Source of the DNA: Longispora sp047121295
GTDB lineage: Bacteria; Actinomycetota; Actinomycetes; Mycobacteriales; Micromonosporaceae
Length of the DNA: 64,000 bases
Direction: 5' to 3'
Assembly: GCF_047121295.1 (NCBI RefSeq)
Contig: NZ_CP139447.1
Location: 2,604,001 to 2,668,000 of the forward strand
Each line of letters opens with the position of its first letter. Within the stretch, counting starts at the first letter, position 1. This document shows positions 25,425-33,319 of the stretch, piece after piece. A program made the translations under genes and the position numbers. The notes under the pieces are model-generated. The model searched no databases, was not told the origin of the DNA, and saw only the letters and a list, made by a program, of their open reading frames with translations.

Positions 25425-26429
25425 TCATGCCTTCTCCTTCGGAACCTGTTGGGTGACGCAGTGCACGCCCCCGCCGCCGTACGCGATCGTCGTCGCCGGT
25501 ACCCCGACGACCTTGCGGTCGGGCAGCGCGGCGGCGATCACCGCCAGTGCCTCCTCGTCGGACGGCAGCCCGGCGACCGGCACGATGACGCCGCCGTTGG
25601 CGACGTAGAAGTTCAGGTAGCCGACCTCGGTCCGGTGCCCGTCGACCTCGACGAACGCGCTCTGCGGCAGCTCCAGGATCGTGAGCGCGCGGCCCTGGGC
25701 GTCCACGACGGCCTCCAGGTGCGCCCGGTTGACCCGCATCCGGTCGTAGTCGGGGTGGTCGGGGTCCGACGGCATCCGGACCAGCACCGTGCCGGGGGCG
25801 ACGAACACGCACACCCCGTCGACGTGCCCGTCGGTGATGGTGTCCTCGATCCGGCCGTAGGGCAGCCAGATCACCGTGCTCACGCCGAGCTTGGCGCACA
25901 GTTCGGCTTCCATCTGGGCCCGGGTCAGCAGCGGGTTGCGCGTCGGGTGCAGCAGGCACTGCTCGGTGGTGATCAAGGTGCCCTCGCCGTCGACGGTGAT
26001 GGCACCGCCCTCCAGTACCATCGGCGAGTGGACCGCCGTGACGCCCAGCCGTTCCAGCAGTACCCCGGTGATCCGGTCGTCCGCGTCGAACGGGGGGAAC
26101 TTGCCGCCCCAGCCGTTGAACCGGAAGTCCACGCCGGCCCGCCGGCCGTCGGGGCCGAGCACGAAGACCGGGCCGGAGTCGCGCAGCCACGAGTCGTCGA
26201 TCGGCAGCTCGATGACGTGCACGTCGTCGCCGCAGGCCAGCCGGGCCTCCGCACCCTGGCCCGGGGCCGCGATCATCGTCACCGGCTCGAACGCCGAGAT
26301 CGCGACGGCCACGGCGGCGTACTCCGCCTTGGCCTGGTCGAACACGCCGCCCCACATCTCCGGACGGGTGGGCCAGGCCATGAGGCAACCCTCATGGTCG
26401 GCCCACGGCGCCGGCATTCGCATGGTCAT
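25425..26429 (-). CDS. aguA: agmatine deiminase
   Basis: Predicted 334 aa, cytosolic. Family marks: MPAPWADHEGCLMAWPTRPEMWGG, DDSWLRDSGPVF, EGGAITVDGEGT, TITDGHVDG with the catalytic His, and YGGGGVHCVTQQVP with the nucleophilic Cys. It converts agmatine to N-carbamoylputrescine and ammonia. As first gene of the operon with aguB and a full ABC importer, it is the best candidate for the true agmatine deiminase among the five paralogues. AGGAGGAAG precedes the ATG. An 18-bp palindrome and a divergent TetR gene lie upstream. Confidence 0.93.
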   Translation of the reverse strand: MTMRMPAPWADHEGCLMAWPTRPEMWGGVFDQAKAEYAAVAVAISAFEPVTMIAAPGQGAEARLACGDDVHVIELPIDDSWLRDSGPVFVLGPDGRRAGVDFRFNGWGGKFPPFDADDRITGVLLERLGVTAVHSPMVLEGGAITVDGEGTLITTEQCLLHPTRNPLLTRAQMEAELCAKLGVSTVIWLPYGRIEDTITDGHVDGVCVFVAPGTVLVRMPSDPDHPDYDRMRVNRAHLEAVVDAQGRALTILELPQSAFVEVDGHRTEVGYLNFYVANGGVIVPVAGLPSDEEALAVIAAALPDRKVVGVPATTIAYGGGGVHCVTQQVPKEKA

Positions 26430-26480
26430 CGGTCTTCCTCCTGCTGCGCGAGCGGTGGACGTGATGGCCTATCGTGCTCC

Positions 26481-26498
26481 TGACTGAAATTTCAGTCA
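26481..26498. promoter_or_regulatory. perfect 18-bp palindrome, TetR operator candidate
   Basis: TGACTGAAATTTCAGTCA is an exact inverted repeat in the 109-bp gap between the divergent aguA operon and a TetR gene. It lies 52 bp from the aguA start and 41 bp from the TetR start, so one dimer pair could repress both directions. It is AT-rich against a GC-rich background. Confidence 0.8.
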
Positions 26499-26538
26499 AC
26501 CCATCGCCCGGATCGAATTCGAGAAATTGCGAGGTGCC

Positions 26539-27102
26539 GTGTCCAGCCGACAGGTCCAGGTGCTCGAAGCCGCCGCCCGCGTCGTCGCGCGCAACGGCGT
26601 GCGAGGGCTGCGCGTGGAGGTATTGGCGGCCGAGGCCGGCGTCTCCACCGCGTTGATCTACTACCACTTCAAGGACCGCGCGGGCCTGCTGCGCCGGACC
26701 CTGGAGTTCATCAGCGAGCGCGCCGACCGCTACACCGCCGAGAACGTCGCCGGCGCGGTCGACCCCCGCGCCGAGCTCGAACAGCGCCTGCTGTCCGAGC
26801 TGCAGGACGACCCGTCGGTGCGGGAGAACAGCACCGCGTGGGGCGAACTGCGGGCCAGCGCGATCTTCGAACCCGACCTGCGCGCGCCGCTGGCCGAGGC
26901 GACCGCGAGCTGGGTGCGCGACACCGCCGAGGTGGTGCGGCGGGTCTCGGCCGACCTCGACGCGGAGGAGGTGGCCGAGCGGCTCACCGCCCTGGTGGAG
27001 GGGTTGAGCGAGCGCTGGCTCAGCGGGTCGATGACGCTGGAGCGGGCCCGGCACCTGCTGTGCGGGGCGATCACGGCGGAACTGGGCCCGGCACGCGGCT
27101 GA
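26539..27102 (+). CDS. TetR-family transcriptional regulator
   Basis: Predicted 187 aa. Helix-turn-helix VVARNGVRGLRVEVLAAEAG followed by STALIYYHFKDRAGLL is the TetR N-terminal domain; the C-terminal part (about 65-187) is the ligand domain, with no assignable ligand. GTG at 26539 follows GAGG; a TTG at 26527 would add four residues. Divergent from the aguA-aguB-transporter operon with a perfect palindrome between them, so it very likely represses that operon and itself. It is not closely similar to the TetR at 7592, and their operators differ. Confidence 0.9.
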   Translation: MSSRQVQVLEAAARVVARNGVRGLRVEVLAAEAGVSTALIYYHFKDRAGLLRRTLEFISERADRYTAENVAGAVDPRAELEQRLLSELQDDPSVRENSTAWGELRASAIFEPDLRAPLAEATASWVRDTAEVVRRVSADLDAEEVAERLTALVEGLSERWLSGSMTLERARHLLCGAITAELGPARG

Positions 27103-27103
27103 A

Positions 27104-27144
27104 CCCCGGCCGGGGCCCGGCCGCGCGCCGGGCCCCCGCCGGGG
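27104..27144. terminator. bidirectional terminator hairpin
   Basis: Arms CCCCGGC-C-GGGGCCCGG (27104-27120) and the matching 27128-27144 form 16 base pairs around one C-C mismatch with a 7-base loop. It fills the gap between the convergent TetR and aldehyde dehydrogenase genes. Confidence 0.8.
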
Positions 27145-27145
27145 C

Positions 27146-28576
27146 TCACAGCGGCAGGTCGGTCAGCACCAGCACCCGGGGCTCGGTGTAGTCGTCCATC
27201 GCCGAGCGCAGCCCCTCCCGGCCGACCCCGGAGTCCTTCGTGCCGCCGTAGGGCATCTGGTCCGCCCGGAACGACGGCACGTCCCCGACGATCACGCCGC
27301 CCACCACGAGCTCGCGGTGCGCGCGGAACGCCACGTCCAGCCGCCCGGTGAACACGCCGGCCTGCAGGCCGAACGCCGAGTCGTTGACGGCCGCGAACGC
27401 CTCGTCCACCGAGTCGACCGGTGACAGCACCAGGACCGGGCCGAAGATCTCCTCCCGGCTGACCTTCGCGTCGGCGGGCACGTCGACGAGCACCGTGGGG
27501 GCGTAGGAGGAGCCGGTCCGGGTGCCGCCGCACAGCACCCGGGCCCCGGCCGCGACCGCCTCGGCCACCCAGGACTCCACCCGGCGGGCCGCGTCCTCGT
27601 TGATCAGCGGCCCCACCTCGGTGGCCTCGTCGGTCGGGTCGCCGTCGCGCAGCGCCTCGACGGCGGTCACGATCCTCGTGGCCAGCCGCTCGTAGACCGG
27701 GGTCTCGGCGTACACCCGCTGCACCTTGACGCAGCTCTGGCCCGCCTGGTACGTCGCGAACGTGGCGATCCGGGACGCGGCCCGGTCCAGGTCAGTCCAG
27801 TCGGCGCAGACCACGGCCGCCGCGTTGCCGCCGAGCTCCAGGGTGACGTGCTTGCGGGGCACCGCCTCCCGGATCGCCCAGCCGACCGGGACCGAGCCGG
27901 TGAACGACACCACGGGCAGCCGGGGGTCGGCGACCAGCGCCGGCATCCGGTCGTTGGGCACCGTCAGCACCGACCACATGCCGGCGGGCAGGTCGGTCTC
28001 GGCCAGCAGCTCGCCGAGCAGCAGGGCCGACAGCGGGGTGGCCGGCGCGGGCTTGACGATGACGGGCGCGCCGACGGCGATGGCCGGCGCGAGCTTGTGC
28101 GCCACGAGGTTCAGCGGGAAGTTGAACGGCGCGATGCCGAGCACCGGCCCGCGCGGGAACCGCCGGACGAGCCCCAGCCGGCCGGTGGCGGCGGGGTCGG
28201 TGTCGAGGCGTTGCAGGTCGCCGGAGTACCGGCGCGCCTCCTCCGCCGCCCACCGGAACGTGGAGACGGCCCGGCCCACCTCGGCGCGCGCCCACCGGAT
28301 CGGCTTGCCGTTCTCGGCCGTGATCAGCCGGGCGACCTCCTCGGCCCGCTCGGCCAACCGCCGGGACACGTGGTCGAGGGCCCCGGCCCGGGCGTGCGCG
28401 GGCAGCGCCGCCGCCTCGGGGGCCACGGCGGCGGCGGCCGCGACGGCGGTCTCGACGTGCGCGGGCTCGGCGACGCCGACCGTGGCGACCAACGCGCCGT
28501 CGTAGGGATGGTGCACGTCGAAGGTCCGGTCGCTGGTCACCGGTGCGCCGGCGACCCAAAATTCTGTGGTTTCCAT
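27146..28576 (-). CDS. aldehyde dehydrogenase, probable succinic semialdehyde dehydrogenase
   Basis: Predicted 476 aa, normal length. NAD(P)-binding segment GIAPFNFPLNLVAHKLAPAI, catalytic Glu in LELGGN (about 244) and Cys in GQSCVKVQRV (about 280), and the C-terminal MPYGGTKDSGVGREG. It oxidises an aldehyde to an acid with NAD(P). In this context the missing step is succinic semialdehyde to succinate, the end of the GABA route, but the active-site text (SCVKVQR) also fits lactaldehyde or other non-phosphorylating dehydrogenases. The ATG at 28576 starts a typical N-terminus; longer upstream frames are antisense shadow. Divergent from the next dehydrogenase operon, sharing a 73-bp promoter region. 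Confidence 0.85.
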   Translation of the reverse strand: METTEFWVAGAPVTSDRTFDVHHPYDGALVATVGVAEPAHVETAVAAAAAVAPEAAALPAHARAGALDHVSRRLAERAEEVARLITAENGKPIRWARAEVGRAVSTFRWAAEEARRYSGDLQRLDTDPAATGRLGLVRRFPRGPVLGIAPFNFPLNLVAHKLAPAIAVGAPVIVKPAPATPLSALLLGELLAETDLPAGMWSVLTVPNDRMPALVADPRLPVVSFTGSVPVGWAIREAVPRKHVTLELGGNAAAVVCADWTDLDRAASRIATFATYQAGQSCVKVQRVYAETPVYERLATRIVTAVEALRDGDPTDEATEVGPLINEDAARRVESWVAEAVAAGARVLCGGTRTGSSYAPTVLVDVPADAKVSREEIFGPVLVLSPVDSVDEAFAAVNDSAFGLQAGVFTGRLDVAFRAHRELVVGGVIVGDVPSFRADQMPYGGTKDSGVGREGLRSAMDDYTEPRVLVLTDLPL

Positions 28577-28606
28577 AGCGTCAAAGCTTGCCAGCAACGG
28601 AATCAG

Positions 28607-28644
28607 TTGACAAGATGACCTCCATCTACGGTATACGAGGAGAG
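28607..28644 (+). promoter_or_regulatory. promoter and ribosome site of the putrescine-catabolic operon
   Basis: TTGACA (28607-28612), a perfect -35 consensus, is followed 19 bases later by TATACG (28632-28637) and by GAGGAGAG (28637-28644), which serves the ATG at 28650. The spacer is slightly long, so the exact -10 is uncertain. Confidence 0.5.
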
Positions 28645-28649
28645 CTTGC

Positions 28650-30071
28650 ATGCCTGTCCTGCGCAACTTCATCGACGGCGGGTACGTCGAACCCGTCGAC
28701 GGCACGTACGCGGACCTGACCGACCCGACGACCGGCGAGGTGTTCGCGAGCGCCCCCGTCTCCGGGGCCGCCGACATCGACCTCGCCATGGTGGCCGCCG
28801 CCCGGGCCTTCGTCACCTGGCGGGACAGCACGCCGGCCGACCGGCAGCGCGCGCTGCTGCGGATCGCCGACGCCGTCGAGGCCCGCGCCGACGAGCTGAT
28901 CGACGCCGAGTGCGCCAACACCGGCAAGCCCCGGGCGCTGACCGCCTCGGAGGAGCTGACGGCGATGGTCGACCAGCTCCGGTTCTTCGCCGGCGCGGCG
29001 CGGATGCTGGAGGGCCGCTCGGCGGGGGAGTACCTGGCGGGGCACACCTCGTACGTGCGCCGGGAGCCGATCGGGGTCTGCGCCCAGGTCACCCCGTGGA
29101 ACTACCCGATGATGATGGCGGTGTGGAAGTTCGCCCCCGCCGTCGCGGCCGGCAACACGGTGGTGCTCAAGCCGTCCGACACCACCCCGGTGTCCACGCT
29201 GCTGCTCGCGGAGATCGCCGGGGAGTTCCTGCCGCCGGGCGTCCTCAATGTCGTCTGCGGGGACCGGGCCACCGGCCAGGCCCTCGTCGCGCACCCCACG
29301 CCGCGGATGGTGTCGATCACCGGCTCGGTGCGGGCCGGGACGGAGGTGGCGGGCGCCGCCGCCGGTGACCTCAAGCGGGTACACCTCGAACTGGGCGGCA
29401 AGGCCCCTGTCCTGGTCTTCGACGACGCCGACGTGACCGCCGCCGCCGAGGGCATCGCGCTGGCCGGCTACTTCAACGCCGGCCAGGACTGCACGGCCGC
29501 GACCCGGGTGCTGGCCACCCCCGGCATCCACGACGCACTCGTCGCCGCGCTGGCGGAACAGGCAAAATCCACCGAGACGGGTACCGGCCCCGACGCGCTC
29601 TACGGGCCACTGAACAACGCCGCCCAGCTCGCGCACGTCGAGGGCATGGTCGACCGCCGGCCGGCGCACGCCACGCTCGTCGCCGGCGGGCACCGGATCG
29701 GCGACCGGGGCTACTTCTACGCCCCGACCGTCATCGCCGGCCTGCGCCAGGACGACGAACTGTCCCAGCGGGAGATCTTCGGCCCGGTCATCACCGTGCA
29801 GCGGGTCGCCGACGAGGACGAGGCGCTGTCGGCGGCCAACGGGGTGTCCTACGCCCTGGCCTCCAGCGTCTGGACCGCCGACCACGGCCGGGCGACGCGC
29901 GCCGCGCGGGCCCTGGACTTCGGCTGCGTCTGGATCAACACCCACATCCCGCTGGTGGCCGAGATGCCGCACGGCGGTTTCAAACACTCCGGCTACGGCA
30001 AGGACCTGTCCGGCTACGGCTTCGAGGACTACACGAGGATCAAGCACGTGATGAGCAACAACTATGTCTGA
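28650..30071 (+). CDS. aldehyde dehydrogenase, probable 4-aminobutyraldehyde dehydrogenase
   Basis: Predicted 473 aa. Landmarks: VTPWNYPMMMAVWKFAPAVAAGN, catalytic Glu in LELGGKAPV (about 247), Cys in GQDCTAATR (about 280), EIFGPVITVQ and the C-terminal GGFKHSGYGKDLSGYGFEDYT. The GQDCTAA and GKDLS..ED(Y/F) text is characteristic of the gamma-aminobutyraldehyde/aminoaldehyde dehydrogenase clade. It would oxidise 4-aminobutanal, made from putrescine by transamination, to GABA. Its stop overlaps the next gene (GabT-like) by 8 bases. A strong -35 and GAGGAGAG precede the start. Confidence 0.88.
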   Translation: MPVLRNFIDGGYVEPVDGTYADLTDPTTGEVFASAPVSGAADIDLAMVAAARAFVTWRDSTPADRQRALLRIADAVEARADELIDAECANTGKPRALTASEELTAMVDQLRFFAGAARMLEGRSAGEYLAGHTSYVRREPIGVCAQVTPWNYPMMMAVWKFAPAVAAGNTVVLKPSDTTPVSTLLLAEIAGEFLPPGVLNVVCGDRATGQALVAHPTPRMVSITGSVRAGTEVAGAAAGDLKRVHLELGGKAPVLVFDDADVTAAAEGIALAGYFNAGQDCTAATRVLATPGIHDALVAALAEQAKSTETGTGPDALYGPLNNAAQLAHVEGMVDRRPAHATLVAGGHRIGDRGYFYAPTVIAGLRQDDELSQREIFGPVITVQRVADEDEALSAANGVSYALASSVWTADHGRATRAARALDFGCVWINTHIPLVAEMPHGGFKHSGYGKDLSGYGFEDYTRIKHVMSNNYV

Positions 30072-31344
30072 GTCCGCCAAGCTGCACGAACGCCGGATCC
30101 GGGCCGTCGCCCAGGGGGTCGGCAGCGTCGTGGCGTCCTATGTCGACCACGGCCGGGGCGCGACGGTCGTCGACGTCGACGGCCGGGAGTGGATCGACTT
30201 CGCCTCCGGGATCGCGGTCACCTCCGTCGGGCACGCCGACCCCCGGGTGATCGGGGCCGTCGAGGCGCAGATCAGGAGGTTCGCGCACACCTGCTTCATG
30301 GTCGCGCCGTACGAGTCCTACGTCGCGGTCTGCGAACAGCTCAACGCGTTGACGCCCGGTACCTTCGAGAAACGCTCCGCTCTGTTCAACTCCGGCGCCG
30401 AGGCCGTGGAGAACGCGGTGAAGATCGCCCGGCACGTGACCGGTCGACCGGCCGTCGTGGTGTTCGACCACGCCTACCACGGCCGGACGAACCTGACCAT
30501 GGCGCTGACCGCCAAGGCGATGCCGTACAAGCACCGGTTCGGACCCTTCGCGCCGGAGGTCTACCGGGTCCCGATGTCCTACCCGTTCCGCGACGGCCTC
30601 GACGGCCGGGCCGCGGCGGACCGGGCGATCGACGTGATCTGCAAGCAGATCGGCGGCGACAACGTCGCGGCGGTCCTGATCGAACCGGTCCAGGGCGAGG
30701 GCGGGTTCATCGAACCGGCGCCCGGGTTCCTGCCCGAGCTCGCGGAGTGGGCCCGGGGCAACGGCGCGCTGTTCATCGCCGACGAGATCCAGACCGGCTT
30801 CTGCCGCACGGGGGACTGGTTCGCCTGCGACGCCGAGGGTGTCGAGCCGGACCTGGTCACCACGGCCAAGGGCATCGCCGGCGGGCTGCCGCTGGCGGCG
30901 GTGACCGGCCGCGCCGAGTACATGGACGCCGTGCACCCGGGCGGCCTCGGCGGCACGTACGGCGGCAACCCGGTCGCCTGCGCCGCCGCGCTCGCCACCC
31001 TGGAGACCATGCGCGACCTGGACCTGTCGGCCGCCGCGCGCCGGATCGGCGAGGTGCTGACCACGCGGCTGCGGGCGCTCGGGCTGCCCGGCGAGGTCCG
31101 GGGGCGCGGGGCGATGGTCGCCGTCGAACTCGTGCTGCCCGGCTCGCTCGTGCCGGACCCCGGCCGCACCCAGGCCGTGGCGCGGGCGTGCCTGCGGGAG
31201 GGGCTGCTGGTCCTGACGTGCGGCACGTACGGCAACGTCCTGCGGCTGCTGCCGCCGCTGGTGATCTCCGACGAGCTGCTCGACCGTGGGCTGGTGATCC
31301 TGGAGGGCGCCCTGAGGTCGACAGGGTGCGAGACTGCTCCCTGA
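30064..31344 (+). CDS. gabT: class III aminotransferase, probable 4-aminobutyrate aminotransferase
   Basis: Predicted 426 aa. PLP enzyme of fold type I: FNSGAEAVENAVKIAR, FDHAYHGRTNL, LIEPVQGEGGFI, FIADEIQTGFCRTG and the PLP-binding Lys in TTAKGIAGGLPL (about 269). The combination matches GabT, which moves the amino group of GABA to 2-oxoglutarate, giving succinic semialdehyde and glutamate. The start overlaps the aminoaldehyde dehydrogenase gene by 8 bases, so product and substrate enzymes are translationally coupled. The gap to the next gene holds an inverted repeat and a separate promoter. Confidence 0.9.
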   Translation: MSESAKLHERRIRAVAQGVGSVVASYVDHGRGATVVDVDGREWIDFASGIAVTSVGHADPRVIGAVEAQIRRFAHTCFMVAPYESYVAVCEQLNALTPGTFEKRSALFNSGAEAVENAVKIARHVTGRPAVVVFDHAYHGRTNLTMALTAKAMPYKHRFGPFAPEVYRVPMSYPFRDGLDGRAAADRAIDVICKQIGGDNVAAVLIEPVQGEGGFIEPAPGFLPELAEWARGNGALFIADEIQTGFCRTGDWFACDAEGVEPDLVTTAKGIAGGLPLAAVTGRAEYMDAVHPGGLGGTYGGNPVACAAALATLETMRDLDLSAAARRIGEVLTTRLRALGLPGEVRGRGAMVAVELVLPGSLVPDPGRTQAVARACLREGLLVLTCGTYGNVLRLLPPLVISDELLDRGLVILEGALRSTGCETAP

Positions 31345-31367
31345 ACCGACCACCAGGGCAATCAGGT

Positions 31368-31399
31368 TTCCGCAGTAAATACATGGAATGACTGCGGAA
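31368..31399. promoter_or_regulatory. inverted repeat in the gabT-lrp gap
   Basis: TTCCGCAGT (31368-31376) and ACTGCGGAA (31391-31399) are exact 9-bp inverted arms 14 bases apart. It could be the terminator of the gabT operon or the autoregulatory site of the Lrp-type protein encoded next; no T-tract follows, and it overlaps the -35 side of the promoter, so I favour an operator. Confidence 0.55.
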
Positions 31400-31403
31400 T
31401 CAC

Positions 31404-31431
31404 TTGCCAAACACCCGCTGATGTATAGGAT
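31404..31431 (+). promoter_or_regulatory. promoter of the lrp-aminotransferase operon (leaderless)
   Basis: TTGCCA (31404-31409) and TAGGAT (31426-31431) are 16 bases apart. The start GTG at 31438 follows 6 bases after the -10, and there is no ribosome site, so transcription should begin at the start codon. Confidence 0.55.
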
Positions 31432-31437
31432 TTAGTT

Positions 31438-31896
31438 GTGACCGAGAACCCCGTGCTCGATGACGTGAACAAGCGCCTCGTCGAACTCCTCCAGCGCGAC
31501 GGCCGGACGTCGTACGCGGCGCTGGCCAAACTGGTGGGGCTGAGCGAGGCGGCGGTCCGCCAGCGGGTCCAGCGGATGCTCGACACCAACGTCATGCAGA
31601 TCGTCGCCGTCACCGATCCGCTCACCCTGGGCTTCGCCCGCCAGGTGATGATCGGCATCAAGGTCACCGGCGACCTCAAGGCCGCCGCCGACACGATCGC
31701 GCTGATCCCGGAAGTGGACTACGTCGTCATCTGCGCCGGCGGGTACGACCTGCTGGTCGAGCTCGTCTGCGCCGACGACGAGCACCTGTTGACCCTGCTC
31801 AACGACGCGATCCGCACGGTCCCGGGCGTCACGGCGACCGAAACCTTCGTCTATCTCAAGTTGACCAAACAAACCTATGCCTGGGGCACCCGATGA
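31438..31896 (+). CDS. Lrp/AsnC-family transcriptional regulator
   Basis: Predicted 152 aa. N-terminal helix-turn-helix (LDDVNKRLVELLQRDGRTSYAALAKLVGLSEAAVRQRV) and a C-terminal RAM ligand domain (about 65-152). Such proteins bind an amino acid or amine and form octamers on DNA. Its stop overlaps the start of the adjacent aminotransferase (ATGA), so it most likely senses a pathway amine or acid and controls the putrescine/GABA genes on both sides. Apparent leaderless GTG start. Confidence 0.92.
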   Translation: MTENPVLDDVNKRLVELLQRDGRTSYAALAKLVGLSEAAVRQRVQRMLDTNVMQIVAVTDPLTLGFARQVMIGIKVTGDLKAAADTIALIPEVDYVVICAGGYDLLVELVCADDEHLLTLLNDAIRTVPGVTATETFVYLKLTKQTYAWGTR

Positions 31897-33233
31897 CCAC
31901 TGACAACCTCTGGATGCACTTCACCCGCAGATCCTCCTACGCGAACGCGCCCGTGCCGACGATCGTGCGCGGCGAGGGCGCCTACATCTACGACGACCAG
32001 GGCCGCCGGTACCTCGACGGCCTGGCCGGCCTGTTCGCCGTGCAGATCGGCCACGGCCGCCAGGAGCTGGCCGAGGCCGCCGCCAAGCAGTCGGCGGAGC
32101 TGGCGTACTTCCCGATCTGGTCCTACGCCCACCCGACGGCGCTGCGGCTCGCGGACAAGATCGCCTCGCTCGCGCCCGGCGACCTGAACCAGGTCTTCTT
32201 CACCACCAGCGGCTCCGAGGCCGTGGAGACCGCGTGGAAGCTGGCCCGCGCCTACTACAAGAAGACCGGCAGGCCCACCAAGCACAAGGTCGTCAGCCGG
32301 TACATCGCCTACCACGGCACCTCGATGGGCGCCCTGTCGATCACCGGCCTGCCGGGCATCAAGAGCGACTTCGAGCCGCTGGTGCCGGGCGCGATCAAGG
32401 CCGCCAACGCGAACTTCTACCGGGCCCCGGTGCACGCCGACGACCCGGAGGCCTTCGGCCGGTGGGCCGCCGAGGAGATCGGCCGGGCCATCGAACGCGA
32501 GGGCGCCGACACTGTGGCCGCCGTCTTCGTGGAGCCGGTGCAGAACTCCGGCGGCTGCTATCCGCCGCCGCCCGGCTACTTCGCCCGGCTCCGCGAGATC
32601 TGCGACGAACACGACGTGCTCCTCGTGTCCGACGAGGTGATCTGCGCGTTCGGCCGGCTGGGGGAGTACTTCGGCGCCACCCGCTACGGCTACCAGCCCG
32701 ACATCATCACGTGCGCCAAGGGCATGACCTCCGGGTACGCCCCGCTCGGCGCCATGATCGCCTCGGACCGCCTCGCCGAGCCCTTCCTCAAGGGTGACGC
32801 GACGTTCTACCACGGCATCACGTTCGGCGGGCACCCGGTTTCCTCGGCGGTCGCGCTGGCCAACCTGGAGATCTTCGAGCGCGAGGACGTCCTGGGCCAC
32901 GTCCGCCGCAACGAGGGCGCGTTCCGGTCCACGCTGGAGCGCCTGACCGACCTGCCGATCGTCGGCGAGGTCCGTGGCGACGGCTACTTCTACGGCATCG
33001 AGCTGGTGAAGGACAAGGTCACCCGGGAGACGTTCGACGACGACGAGTCCGAGCGGCTGCTGCGCGGCTTCCTGTCCAAGGCGCTCTTCGACGCCGGGCT
33101 GTACTGCCGGGCCGACGACCGGGGCGACCCGGTCATCCAGCTGTCCCCGCCGCTGATCTGCGACCAGACCCACTTCGACGAGATCGAGGGGATCCTGCGC
33201 GCCGTCCTCACCGAGGCCGGCACGATGATCTGA
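31893..33233 (+). CDS. class III aminotransferase, probable putrescine/polyamine-pyruvate transaminase
   Basis: Predicted 446 aa. N-terminus LWMHFTRRSSYANAPVPTIVRGEGAYIYD, FFTTSGSEAVETAWKLAR, YIAYHGTSMGALSITG, SDEVICAFGRLG and PLP Lys in TCAKGMTSGYAPLG (about 275). The SDEVI(C/T)xFGR.G and KG(M/L)TSGYxPLG text places it with omega-amine:pyruvate aminotransferases, including SpuC-type putrescine and spermidine transaminases. Proposed reaction: putrescine plus pyruvate to 4-aminobutanal plus alanine. Translationally coupled to the Lrp gene. A different omega-amine substrate is possible. Confidence 0.88.
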   Translation: MTTDNLWMHFTRRSSYANAPVPTIVRGEGAYIYDDQGRRYLDGLAGLFAVQIGHGRQELAEAAAKQSAELAYFPIWSYAHPTALRLADKIASLAPGDLNQVFFTTSGSEAVETAWKLARAYYKKTGRPTKHKVVSRYIAYHGTSMGALSITGLPGIKSDFEPLVPGAIKAANANFYRAPVHADDPEAFGRWAAEEIGRAIEREGADTVAAVFVEPVQNSGGCYPPPPGYFARLREICDEHDVLLVSDEVICAFGRLGEYFGATRYGYQPDIITCAKGMTSGYAPLGAMIASDRLAEPFLKGDATFYHGITFGGHPVSSAVALANLEIFEREDVLGHVRRNEGAFRSTLERLTDLPIVGEVRGDGYFYGIELVKDKVTRETFDDDESERLLRGFLSKALFDAGLYCRADDRGDPVIQLSPPLICDQTHFDEIEGILRAVLTEAGTMI

Positions 33234-33319
33234 CAACCGCGCGATTACCCGGAAACTCCACCAGGTCCGGCATACACTGCGACTGCCGGGGCCGTGACCG
33301 TGGTGGAGGGGGCTGGCGG

